A DNA stretch of 64,000 bases from CAZPKH01 sp964407165 (GTDB lineage Bacteria; Bacteroidota; Bacteroidia; Bacteroidales; Muribaculaceae), in contig CAYOUJ010000003.1 in NCBI GenBank assembly GCA_964407165.1, positions 24,902-88,901 on the forward strand, read 5' to 3'. Positions 41,537 through 49,687 of this stretch are shown piece after piece. Each line of letters opens with the position of its first letter. The stretch's first letter is position 1. The position numbers and the translations under genes were made by a program. The notes below the pieces were generated by a model that did no database searches, was not told the origin of the DNA, and saw nothing but the letters and a program-made list of their open reading frames with translations.

Positions 41537-41824
41537 ATGGGAAACAACCAAAGGAAAAAACACTCTCCTGAGTTCAAGGCCAAGGTGGCCTTGGAGGCCC
41601 TGCGTGAGAGCTCGACGCTGGCCGAGCTGTCCAAGAAGTACGGCGTGAGTCAGAGCCAGATCAGCCGATGGAAGAACGAGATGACGCAAAATGCGTCAGC
41701 GGACGAGGCCCACCAGAAGGAGGTGGACCGCCTGCACCGCAAGATAGGCGAGCTGGAGATGGACGTGGATTTCTTAGAGCGGGTGTCGCGAAAATTGGGG
41801 ATATCGGTGCCCGCAAAACGTTGA
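41537..41824 (+). CDS. IS3-family transposase OrfA
   Basis: A 95-residue helix-turn-helix protein (HTH_Tnp_1 type) with HSPEFKAKVALEALRESSTL and LSKKYGVSQSQISRWKNEM, followed by a leucine-zipper-like helix (VDRLHRKIGELEMDVDFLER). In intact elements it is fused to OrfB by programmed -1 frameshifting, which would occur near the A-rich stretch around 41813-41820. The frame itself looks intact. Confidence 0.88.
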   Translation: MGNNQRKKHSPEFKAKVALEALRESSTLAELSKKYGVSQSQISRWKNEMTQNASADEAHQKEVDRLHRKIGELEMDVDFLERVSRKLGISVPAKR

Positions 41825-42512
41825 TCGACCCCAAGGGCCCCCTGGGCAAGGAGCGGCAGCGCAAGTTGCCGGGCCTGAGCAAGAACGCGGTCTACTACGA
41901 GCCCAAGGGGGAGAGCGACGAGAATCTGGAGATCATGAAGGCCATCGACAAGGAGAACTGTGGCCCTCCCTCTCCAAGGGCGGCTGTCCCCACTATGTCA
42001 AGCTCTACCTGCTGCGCGGGCTCAAGATTGAGCGGCGCAACCAGGTGTGGAGCATCGACATCACCTACATCACTATGCGCCGCGGCTTCATGTATCTCAC
42101 AGCCATCATAGATGTGTACTCCCGTGCCATCGTGGGCTGGGGGCTGCACAACACCCTCGACGCCGCCAACCAGACCGAGGTGCTGCGCGAGGCCGCCGGC
42201 CGGCACGGGGCCCCGGAAATCATCAACTCCGACCAAGGCGTCCAGTATACCTCGCACACCTGGGAGGAGACCTGCCAGTCGCTGGGCATCACCGTCAGCA
42301 TGGACGGCCGCGGCCGCTGCAAGGACAACATCTGGATTGAGCGTTTCTGGCGCACCATCAAGCACGACTGGATCTACTTCAACCCCGCCGACACAGTCAG
42401 CGAACTGCGCTCAGGCATCGCCTCATACATAGACTATTACAATCACCGACGCCCCCACCAAGGCATCAAACACCGCATCCCTTGGCAGCTCTATCAGAAG
42501 CAGGCAGCCTGA
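41808..42512 (+). pseudogene. IS3-family transposase OrfB, deleted and frameshifted
   Basis: The N-terminal piece (RKTLIDPKGPLGKERQRKLP through EIMKAIDKE) is in one frame to about 41960. The rest (GCPHYVKLYLLRGLKIERRN to the stop at 42512) is in another. About 45-50 residues of the usual HTH_21 region between them are missing. All three acidic catalytic residues survive, in WSIDITYI, NSDQGVQYTS and IERFWRTIKHDW. It is the remains of an integrase-core transposase. Confidence 0.85.
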
Positions 42513-42603
42513 CCGGCGAGTTGCCCCCCTCTGGAAAAATCACTATATTTGCACACCCCCGACCGGATGACGGTGACGGATATACTGTCGGCTCATCCTC
42601 AAA

Positions 42604-42638
42604 AAGAATTACGGGGGCATCGAACCCCCGTAATTCTT
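42604..42638. terminator. Hairpin between IS remnant and truncated gene
   Basis: AAGAATTACGGGGG and CCCCCGTAATTCTT form a perfect 14-bp stem, placed between convergent features, so it could terminate in both directions. Confidence 0.6.
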
Positions 42639-42699
42639 GACCCCCAATCGGAATCGGGATCGGGATGCCTGTGGGCTCCCATACGGCCGGAAAACTTGC

Positions 42700-43674
42700 T
42701 TAAACCGCCTGCCCCAGCGGTCGAAAATCCGGGAGTACAATAACTATTTTACGATACCATGTGCTTTTGTTACAAAGGGCTTTTATGAAATCATCCTCAT
42801 TATCAAGATTTGCCAGTTGCAAGGTGACGGGGCAGTCGCCGAAGTCGGCGGTGCCGCTGACGGTGGCCGTGGTCTGGGTGACGGCGTCGAGTTTGAGCGT
42901 ACCGAGGCTCACCGGCAGCGTCGAGAAGGCGCGGATGCCGGAGAAGGCATCGTTGGGCATTTCTGCCGTGGTGGCTGCCGTGCCAGCGTAGGCGCGGACA
43001 AGGTAGTCTTGGCCCGGGGAGAGGTTCTCAATGGTTGTCGGGCCCGTGGCGGGGAGGTCGAGCCAGGCGCCCTCGGTGGTGTTGCGCAAGTCGATGTTGC
43101 GCATCATGCCGAGGTCGAGGCCCATGTTGGTGGAGCCGGTGCGCCGGTACTCCCACGCCAAGGTGTGCGTGCCGGCGCCGATGTCGACGCTGACGGTCTG
43201 AAACTCCACCTGGCCGGTAATCTGCTTGACGTCCTCGCCGTCGACGGTGAAGACGAGGAAGCCGACCCCCTCCTCCGAGTCGACGCTCCACTCCCACGTC
43301 ACGGTGGTTGCCGCGGTGAAGGTGGCCGTCACCGTTATTTGCGACTTCTGGCCGACGGACAGGGGCGAGGAGGTGTCGTAATAGCTCTCGACCCACCCCT
43401 TGGCGGGGCGTGTCTTCCACGAGTAGGTGTTCATGGTGAAAGCCACCGGGTCGGAGTCGTCGGCGAGGGCCTGTCGGGCGAAGTCGCTAAGCTCCGTCAG
43501 CGTGCCGTATTTGTACTGGTATCCCGTTGAGGAGGCCGACGCGGGGAATGTGGCGGAGACCGTGGCCTTCGACTGCGTTGCCGTGATGTCGGCCGACAGC
43601 GTCGGTGGCGACGCCAATGCCGGCAGTGCTGCCATCAGCGCGGCCGCCAAAGAAAAGATGTAATGTAACCTCAT
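42700..43674 (-). CDS. Secreted beta-sandwich protein, probably 3'-truncated
   Basis: A 324-residue protein with a signal peptide (MRLHYIFSLAAALMAALPALA) and Ig/fibronectin-like beta modules, for example ADITATQSKATVSATFPASA, SQITVTATFTAATTVTWEWS and VTQTTATVSGTADF. After CPVTLQLANL the composition changes abruptly to AT-rich DNA encoding a basic, unrelated tail (IKALCNKSTWYRKIVIVLPD). That looks like a junction next to the IS remnant, so the native C-terminus is probably lost. It is preceded by the second structured RNA, whose terminator ends 67 nt before its ATG. Confidence 0.65.
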   Translation of the reverse strand: MRLHYIFSLAAALMAALPALASPPTLSADITATQSKATVSATFPASASSTGYQYKYGTLTELSDFARQALADDSDPVAFTMNTYSWKTRPAKGWVESYYDTSSPLSVGQKSQITVTATFTAATTVTWEWSVDSEEGVGFLVFTVDGEDVKQITGQVEFQTVSVDIGAGTHTLAWEYRRTGSTNMGLDLGMMRNIDLRNTTEGAWLDLPATGPTTIENLSPGQDYLVRAYAGTAATTAEMPNDAFSGIRAFSTLPVSLGTLKLDAVTQTTATVSGTADFGDCPVTLQLANLDNEDDFIKALCNKSTWYRKIVIVLPDFRPLGQAV

Positions 43675-43740
43675 GACTGTTACGAAAGGTTTGTGGGCCT
43701 GTCTCCCTGTAAGCCAATGATTGTAAAAAGATTAAGGTAA

Positions 43741-44084
43741 AATAAAAACGTGGGAAACTTTTCCTGCTTATCCCACACTCGGAGGCCTTAGGACTGCCCA
43801 TGATAGGAGGATAAAGCAGTCGGTCAGCCCACGTTAGATTATATGTACGCGCATAAGAGGACAAACCATGTCACCATGACTTGCCCGCGGGCGCACTAAT
43901 ATAATCAGCCCTGAGCGTTTGCCGCTGCACTGCCTTCTACTGATTTTGTGTGAGAGTGTCCTAAGTTCTCGCTTGCAGAAGACAACGTTTGGATAAACGC
44001 TTTTATCGTAATGTCTTTACCCGCCCGCCGGACGTAGGTGTTGACCGACTTTGGGGTGTCGAGGCGCCCGCTCCCGGGCGCCGA
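43741..44084 (-). ncRNA. Long structured leader/ncRNA, copy B
   Basis: Transcribed on the minus strand from the promoter at 44091-44121 to AACGTGGG/CCCACGTT plus TTTTTATTTT. Blocks shared with copy A occur in the same order. The TGTCTTCT/AGAAGGCA helix differs from copy A's TGTCTTTT/GGAAGACA in ways that keep pairing. The variable middle hairpin has a different sequence but the same position. The conserved TAATCTAACGTGGGCT begins the terminal stem. It lies before the ATG at 43674. Confidence 0.65.
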
Positions 44085-44090
44085 CGGGGG

Positions 44091-44121
44091 CAAAGTTAAT
44101 GAAAATATCCTTAACAGCAAA
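44091..44121 (-). promoter_or_regulatory. Promoter of structured RNA copy B
   Basis: On the minus strand TTTG (44118-44121), a 19-bp spacer and TAACTTTG (44091-44098) match consensus. Confidence 0.7.
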
Positions 44122-44148
44122 TATTTTTTTAAAGCGTCGCGCAAGTAA

Positions 44149-44170
44149 GGAGGGCGGCCGTCCCCGGCCG
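44149..44170 (-). repeat. Dispersed 22-bp GC-rich palindromic repeat, copy 1
   Basis: GGAGGGCGGCCG then TCCCCGGCCG is the exact reverse complement of 52329-52350. Its core CGGCCG-TCCC-CGGCCG is itself palindromic. Confidence 0.7.
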
Positions 44171-44231
44171 AGCGCCACAGAGGGTGTGTGCCCGCCCCAC
44201 AGCACACGGCTTGCGGCCAAGGCGGGGATGC

Positions 44232-44543
44232 GGGGCGCGAGGGCGCCGCCCCGCTCCTGTCGGGGCGCGAGGGCGCTGCCCCGCTCCTGTCGGGGCGCGA
44301 GGGCGCCGCCCCGCTCCTGTCGGGGCGCGAGGGCGCTGCCCCGCTCCTGTCGGGGCGCGAGGGCGCTGCCCCGCTCCTGTCGGGGCGCNNNNNNNNNNNN
44401 NNNNNNNNNNNNNNNNNNNNNNNNNNNNNNNNNNNNNNNNNNNNNNNNNNNNNNNNNNNNNNNNNNNNNNNNNNNNNNNNNNNNNNNNCGCTGCCCCGCT
44501 CCTGTCGGGGCGCGAGGGCGCTGCCCCGCTCCTGTCGGGGCGC
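44232..44543 (+). repeat. 30-bp GC-rich tandem array interrupted by the gap
   Basis: Units of 30 bp (GGGGCGCGAGGGCG, then CCGCCCCG or CTGCCCCG, then CTCCTGTC) begin at 44232, 44262, 44292, 44322 and 44352, run into the Ns, and continue at 44489-44543. Each unit is partly palindromic (GGGGC/GCCCC). The true copy number is unknown. The array has no CRISPR-type spacers. It is open in several frames, which explains long artificial ORFs there. Confidence 0.95.
44389..44488. other. Assembly gap of 100 N
   Basis: The run of exactly 100 Ns is a conventional placeholder, so the real length is unknown. It lies inside the tandem array, as expected from repeat collapse. Confidence 0.99.
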
Positions 44544-44591
44544 TGCTCCGAAACGAATACAATATTTGGGGGGCGCGGGCGTTATTATTTT

Positions 44592-46640
44592 ATGTTAAGA
44601 ATACTCAGGATAGCGGCGACTGTGGCAGCGCTTATGCTCCTTCCGCTTGCCGGCTCGGCACAGATCAATGTCGAGCAGGTGACGCGCATCGGGCAAAACG
44701 CGCTCTACTTCGACGACTACATGGTCGCTATCCAGTATTTCAACCGCGCCATCGCCGCCCGCCCGTACTGGTACAAGCCGTATCTTTACCGCGCCATCGC
44801 CAAGCTCAACCTGGGCGACTATGCCGGTGCTGAGGCTGACGCGTCGCTGGCCATCGAGCGTCACCAGCACGTGCCCGACGCATACGAGGTGCGCGCAGTG
44901 GCCCGCCAGAACCTGGGGCTGAACACCGATGCAATCACAGATTATGCCCGCGTGCTCGACAACAACCCCGACAACTCAAACGTGCTATATAACATGTCGC
45001 TGGCGCTGGTCGATGTGGAGCGTTACGACGAGGCGCGCCAGAACGTTGCAATGCTCATGCGCCGCTACCCTAAGTTTGACGGCACATATTTCGCCAGCGC
45101 CCGGGTCAATGTGGCCACAGGTGACACGATAGCCGCTCTGGCGGATCTCGACAAAGCGCTGGAGGCCAACTTCAACTCCACCAACTCCTATCTGATGCGC
45201 GCGGAAATCAACCTTCATCGCGCCTGCGGCGTGGAGAAGTACACCCCTGAGCGCCGGGAGCTCGACTCCCTCGCCCTGGCCGACATGGACGCCGCCGTTC
45301 GCCTGCTGCCCAACTCCGCGCCACTGTACACAAACCGCGCCTACATACGCTACACGGCCGACGACTACACCGGCGCCATGTCCGACTTCGACAAGGCTCT
45401 CGAGATAGATCCGACAAACATCATCGCCCTCTACAACCGCGCCATGCTGCGCACCGAGGTGCACGACTACAACCATGCCATCGAAGACTTTACGGAGGTG
45501 ATCAACCAGAACCCGAGGCAATATCGAGCCGTGTTTAACCGCGCCAACCTCTACCGCGAGCTGGGCGACTGGAGCCGCGCCCTTGACGACATCAACACCG
45601 TCATCGACGCCTTCCCCGACTTCGCCGCTGCCCTCTACCTCCGTGCCGAGATACAATATAACCGGGGTAACACCAAGGCCGCCGCCCGCGACCGCGACCG
45701 CTCCGTGGCCCTCGCCCGCAAGAAAGTGGTGATGCTTCCCGATGAGGACGTGGGCACCCCCCGCTATGAGGCTAATGACTCCACCGGCATCTTCGGCGAA
45801 GACCAAGAAGCGGTGGCCGAGCGATTCCAGTCGTTGCAGATGGTCGACAATCTCAGCTCGGCGCCCCGCGACTACAGCGGCAGCACGCGCGGCAACATAC
45901 AGGACACCGACTTCGCCGTCCGGCTCGAGCCGATGTTCACCATATCATACTATTACACAGAAACCGAGTTGTCTGCGGGCACCGACTTCCTCCGCGACCT
46001 CGAGCAGGTGAGCGAGGCGCTCCACGAGCCGGTGTACCTCGTCTCGCACGAGCCACCCCTGCGCGAGAGCGACATGCGCGAGCGGGCGGCCTCCGTGGAA
46101 TATTACGACTCGTGGATAGCCACCCACACCCCCCGTGCCGTCGACTACCTGGGCCGCGGGCTCGACCGCCAGACGCTCCACGACTACGCCTCCGCCGTGG
46201 CCGACTTCGACCGCGCCCTCACCCTGTCTCCCGCCTTTGCCCCCGCCCTGCTCATGCGCGGCGTGGCCCGCTGGCGCCAGGCCGAGGCCCTGGCCGCCGA
46301 CACCGACCCTGAGAACCGCGACGCGCGACGCATGCAGGTCGAGACCCTGCGCCGCGCAAGCATCGACGACTTCGACGCCGCCACCTCCGCCGTCCCCTCA
46401 ATGGCCATCGCCTATTATAACAAAGGTGTGGTCTTAGCCTCGGCGCGCCAGTGGCGGCAGGCTTACGACGCCTTCTCCAAGGCGCTGGAAATCAACCCCG
46501 AGATGGCGCAGGCGTGCTATAACCGCGGCTACGTCAACATGACCCTGGGCAACAAGCAGGAGGCGTTTGCCGACCTCAGCCGCGCCGGTGAGCTTGGCAT
46601 CGCTCCCGCCTATAACCTTATGAAGCGCATGAGCAGGTAA
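44592..46640 (+). CDS. Secreted TPR-repeat protein
   Basis: A 682-residue protein from the ATG at 44592 (MLRILRIAATVAALMLLPLA), which gives a signal peptide. Longer frames run back through the repeat array and gap and are artificial. At least ten tetratricopeptide motifs are visible, for example DYMVAIQYFNRAIAARPYWY, DYTGAMSDFDKALEIDPTNI and QWRQAYDAFSKALEINPEMA. A non-TPR segment lies near 400-480. It precedes a PorE-like gene by 84 bp, and similar TPR proteins accompany T9SS and envelope genes. Its partner is unknown. Confidence 0.85.
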   Translation: MLRILRIAATVAALMLLPLAGSAQINVEQVTRIGQNALYFDDYMVAIQYFNRAIAARPYWYKPYLYRAIAKLNLGDYAGAEADASLAIERHQHVPDAYEVRAVARQNLGLNTDAITDYARVLDNNPDNSNVLYNMSLALVDVERYDEARQNVAMLMRRYPKFDGTYFASARVNVATGDTIAALADLDKALEANFNSTNSYLMRAEINLHRACGVEKYTPERRELDSLALADMDAAVRLLPNSAPLYTNRAYIRYTADDYTGAMSDFDKALEIDPTNIIALYNRAMLRTEVHDYNHAIEDFTEVINQNPRQYRAVFNRANLYRELGDWSRALDDINTVIDAFPDFAAALYLRAEIQYNRGNTKAAARDRDRSVALARKKVVMLPDEDVGTPRYEANDSTGIFGEDQEAVAERFQSLQMVDNLSSAPRDYSGSTRGNIQDTDFAVRLEPMFTISYYYTETELSAGTDFLRDLEQVSEALHEPVYLVSHEPPLRESDMRERAASVEYYDSWIATHTPRAVDYLGRGLDRQTLHDYASAVADFDRALTLSPAFAPALLMRGVARWRQAEALAADTDPENRDARRMQVETLRRASIDDFDAATSAVPSMAIAYYNKGVVLASARQWRQAYDAFSKALEINPEMAQACYNRGYVNMTLGNKQEAFADLSRAGELGIAPAYNLMKRMSR

Positions 46641-46642
46641 TT

Positions 46643-46675
46643 AGTGAGTAGTGAGTAGTGAGTAGTGAGTAGTTA
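46643..46675 (+). repeat. Short tandem repeat of AGTGAGT
   Basis: Four near-perfect copies of a 7-bp word AGTGAGT lie between the TPR gene and the PorE-like gene, followed by TTAAAG words. Confidence 0.8.
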
Positions 46676-46724
46676 AAGAGTTAAAGTCTTAAAGAAATAA
46701 AGCAATTAGAGAAATAAGCTGTAT

Positions 46725-48704
46725 ATGAAGAAGATACTCCACATAGTCATCCTGGCCCTGACCATCGGCGCCGTACTGTCGGGGTGCGGGGGCGCCAAGC
46801 TGTCGGTGGCCGACGAGCAGATGGCACGCGGCGAATATTTCGACGCCTCCAAGACCTACCGCAAGCTCTACAACAAGCTGACAAAGAAGGAGGAGCGCGC
46901 CCAGCGCGGCGTCATCGCCTTCCGCATGGCCGAGTGCTACCGCCGCATGAGCCAGAGCGCACGCGCCTCTGCGGCATATCAGAACGCCATCCGCTACGGC
47001 TATCCCGACTCCATTGCCACCCTGCGGCTGGCGCAGATGCTGCACGCCGAGGGCAAGTATCCTGCGGCCATCAAGAGCTATGAGGAGTTTCTGATGCTCG
47101 CCCCAGGCAATGTCGAGGCTCAGAACGGCCTCGCCGGCGCGCGCATGGCCCTCGAAACCAAGGGGCAGCGCACACGTTACGTGGTCAAGCAACCCAAGAT
47201 GATCAACTCGCGCCGCGCTGACTACAGCCCGATGTTCTTCGGCACCGACGGCGACGTGCTCTACTATACCACTACCAACGAAAAGGTAACAGGCAACAAC
47301 AACAGCGAGATCACCGGTATGAAAAAGAGCGACATCTGGGTGATGAAAAAGAACGAGCGCGGCGAGTGGCAGCGCCCCGAGGCTGTCGAAGGGGAGCTGA
47401 ACACAGAGTTTGAGGAAGGCATCGCCTCGTTCAGCCCCGACGGCTCGACCATGTACCTGACGCGCGCGCGCCGCGAGCCCAACTCCTCCACCGGCGTGGA
47501 GATATATACCTCCCAGCGCTCCGACGCCAAATGGAGCGCACCCGTCAAGTTTGACATCACCGCCGACACGGTCTCGAGCTATGGACACCCCTCCGTGTCG
47601 CCCGACGGCACTTATCTCTACTTCACCTCCGACATGCCCGGCGAGGGGGGCAAAGACATCTGGCGCATCAACCTCAAAGAGCGCTCCGGCTCGCTCGAAA
47701 ACCTTGGCAACCAGATCAACACGGTCGGCGACGAGATGTTTCCCTACGCCCTGACCGACAGCATACTCTACTTCTCGTCCAACGGCCATCCCGGATACGG
47801 AGGCCTCGACATCTTCAAGGCTACGCTGCAGCCGGGTGGCACCTGGCAGGTCGAGAATATGGGGCTGCCCGTCAACTCCTCGGGCGACGACTTCGGAATA
47901 ACCTTCGAGCGCCCCGGCGTCGAGCGAGGTTTTTTAAGCTCTAACCGCGGCGACGGCCGCGGCTACGACCACATATACTCCTTCGAGCTTCCCGACCTGG
48001 TCATAACCATCTCGGGCTATGTGGTTGACAACGAGGAGGAGCCGATACCCGGTGCTGTCATTCGCATCGTCGGCAACGACGGCACGATTCAGAAAGCCGT
48101 CACCCGCAACGACGGCTCGTTCTCATTCCCCATCGACCGCGGCGTCAGCTACGTCATGCAGGCCGGTGCCCGCGGCTATCTCAATGCCCGCCAGCAGTTT
48201 ACAGCCGAGGACGCCGAGGAGGACGCCGACTATGTCATCGACTTCATCCTTGCCAACATCAACAAGCCAAACATCATCGACAACATATTCTTCGACTTCG
48301 ACCGCGCCACGCTGCGCCCAGAGTCGAAGGAGGCCCTCGACTCGCTTGCCGGCCTGCTGCGCGACAACCCCAACATCACCATCGAGATGGCCTCGCATAC
48401 CGACCGCTGGGGCGAGGAAACCTACAACCAGCGCCTCTCCATGGCCCGGGCAAAGGCCGTGGTCGACTACCTTATAGCCGCCGGCATTGCCGAAGACCGC
48501 CTGCAGTATCAGGGCTTCGGCGAGTCAAGGCCCATGACCATAACGCCACGCCTGGCAAGGCTCTTCCCGCAGTTCAAGGAGGGGGACGTACTCTCTGAGG
48601 AGTTCATACTCGGCCTTGACAACGAGCGCGACCAGATAATCTGCGACCAGATCAACCGCCGCACGGAGTTCAAAGTGCTCTCCGTCGACTATCGAATGTA
48701 CTAA
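46725..48704 (+). CDS. porE: PorE-like T9SS lipoprotein (TPR-PD40-CRD-OmpA)
   Basis: A 659-residue protein with a lipobox (AVLSGC near residue 18). Next come TPR-like helices (about 25-140), a PD40/WD40 beta-propeller with repeats such as FSPDGSTMYLTRARR, VSPDGTYLYFTSDMPG and LYFSSNGHPGYGGLDIF (about 160-425), and a carboxypeptidase regulatory-like domain (VDNEEEPIPGAVIRI, about 430-510). It ends with an OmpA-C peptidoglycan-binding domain (NIFFDFDRATLRPESKEAL and ASHTDRWGEETYNQRLS). This domain order is that of PorE, which anchors the type IX secretion complex. With the porD gene here it supports a working T9SS. Confidence 0.85.
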   Translation: MKKILHIVILALTIGAVLSGCGGAKLSVADEQMARGEYFDASKTYRKLYNKLTKKEERAQRGVIAFRMAECYRRMSQSARASAAYQNAIRYGYPDSIATLRLAQMLHAEGKYPAAIKSYEEFLMLAPGNVEAQNGLAGARMALETKGQRTRYVVKQPKMINSRRADYSPMFFGTDGDVLYYTTTNEKVTGNNNSEITGMKKSDIWVMKKNERGEWQRPEAVEGELNTEFEEGIASFSPDGSTMYLTRARREPNSSTGVEIYTSQRSDAKWSAPVKFDITADTVSSYGHPSVSPDGTYLYFTSDMPGEGGKDIWRINLKERSGSLENLGNQINTVGDEMFPYALTDSILYFSSNGHPGYGGLDIFKATLQPGGTWQVENMGLPVNSSGDDFGITFERPGVERGFLSSNRGDGRGYDHIYSFELPDLVITISGYVVDNEEEPIPGAVIRIVGNDGTIQKAVTRNDGSFSFPIDRGVSYVMQAGARGYLNARQQFTAEDAEEDADYVIDFILANINKPNIIDNIFFDFDRATLRPESKEALDSLAGLLRDNPNITIEMASHTDRWGEETYNQRLSMARAKAVVDYLIAAGIAEDRLQYQGFGESRPMTITPRLARLFPQFKEGDVLSEEFILGLDNERDQIICDQINRRTEFKVLSVDYRMY

Positions 48705-48717
48705 CACGCTTTTGGCC

Positions 48718-49578
48718 ATGCGATTTCGCACAGAGCTAACACCGCCGCCGCAGGCGCCCCTGAGCCTCGACCTCCCCGTCATGCTCCTCGGCTCATGCTT
48801 CAGCGACAACATGGGCGCCGCCCTCTCCGACCACGGGTTCAACGTCGTGGCCAATCCCACGGGGCCGCTCTACAACCCCTCAAGCATACTTTTCATGCTC
48901 GACAGGCTGCTGCAGGGGCGCCCGTTCACCGAGGGCGACCTGATGGAGGCCGACGGCCGACTCATCTCACTGCAGCATCACTCCCGATTTGACGCGCCAA
49001 CCGCCCAAGAGGCGCTGAAGAAGATGAACGAGCCATTCCTGCGCACCTATGACATGCTCGGGCGCCTGCAAGCCGTGTTCATCACCCTCGGCTCCACACG
49101 CCGGTTCATTTACTGCGCCACCCACGCCGTCGTGGCCAACTGCCACAAGCTCCCCGCCGCCGACTTCCGCGAGGAGGTGATGGACTTCCGTGCCACCGCC
49201 CGCTGCCTTGACGCGCTGGTCGGGCTGATTCACGACGCCTGCCCGCAGGCGCGCATCATCTTCACCGTCAGCCCCATACGCCATCTCGCATACGGGCTCG
49301 AGGGCAACTCTCTGAGCAAGGCCACGCTGCGCGCCGCCATCGCTGAGGTGCAGGCTACCCACCCCGACGTGGGTTATTTCCCGGCATACGAACTGCTTAT
49401 GGATGACCTCCGCGACTACCGCTTCTACGCCTCCGACCTGAAGCATCCCTCCGATGCGGCACTCGAATACATCTGGGAGAAGTTTGCCGACACATATTTC
49501 GATGCCGCCACGCGCCGACGCGCCGACGACGCCTACCGCCGCACCCTCTCCCGCCGCCATAGAAACAACAGTCGATGA
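48718..49578 (+). CDS. GSCFA-domain protein
   Basis: A 286-residue protein starting at the ATG at 48718; a TTG two codons earlier is unnecessary. The N-terminal LLGSCFSDNMGAALSDHGF is the namesake motif. Further family features are NPTGPLYNPSSI and the GDSL-like RIIFTVSPIRH, with the C-terminal DLKHPSDAALEYIWEKF. GSCFA proteins are SGNH-hydrolase relatives of unknown substrate, often near cell-wall genes. It is between the PorE-like gene and the MurF-Alr gene. Confidence 0.88.
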   Translation: MRFRTELTPPPQAPLSLDLPVMLLGSCFSDNMGAALSDHGFNVVANPTGPLYNPSSILFMLDRLLQGRPFTEGDLMEADGRLISLQHHSRFDAPTAQEALKKMNEPFLRTYDMLGRLQAVFITLGSTRRFIYCATHAVVANCHKLPAADFREEVMDFRATARCLDALVGLIHDACPQARIIFTVSPIRHLAYGLEGNSLSKATLRAAIAEVQATHPDVGYFPAYELLMDDLRDYRFYASDLKHPSDAALEYIWEKFADTYFDAATRRRADDAYRRTLSRRHRNNSR

Positions 49579-49621
49579 GCTATCGAGTCTGTCGATTACA
49601 TCGATGATGTCGACTGCTATC

Positions 49622-49687
49622 GATCCCTGTCAACCATAGACTATAAGTTATAAGCTATAAGTTATAAGTTATTAGTTATAAGTTACA
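49622..49687 (+). repeat. ATAAGTTATAAG word repeat before murF-alr
   Basis: The spacer repeats TATAAGTTATAAGCTATAAG words, which are self-complementary in part and can fold into a small hairpin. Confidence 0.65.

Larger units (their letters stand above)
41514..42554 (+). mobile_element. Decayed IS3-type insertion element
   Basis: It contains an intact OrfA and a broken OrfB. The region is flanked by a 19-bp direct repeat with one mismatch (AAAATCACTAAATTTGCAC at 41514 and AAAATCACTATATTTGCAC at 42536). Each copy also contains a TAnnTTTG-like -7 element. True inverted ends were not found, so the exact boundaries are uncertain. OrfB has an internal deletion and frameshift, so the element should be immobile. 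Confidence 0.7.

Noticed and set aside
42549..42743. 64-codon plus-strand frame after the IS remnant
   Set aside because: It crosses a perfect hairpin and the 3' end of the opposite gene, and there is no homology signal.
44232..44543. CRISPR array
   Set aside because: Units are directly adjacent 30-bp tandem repeats without unique spacers, and no cas genes are present.
44184..44591. Upstream extension of the TPR gene through the repeat array and the Ns
   Set aside because: The frame is open only because the 30-bp repeat has no stops and the Ns are unknown; the signal peptide starts at 44592.
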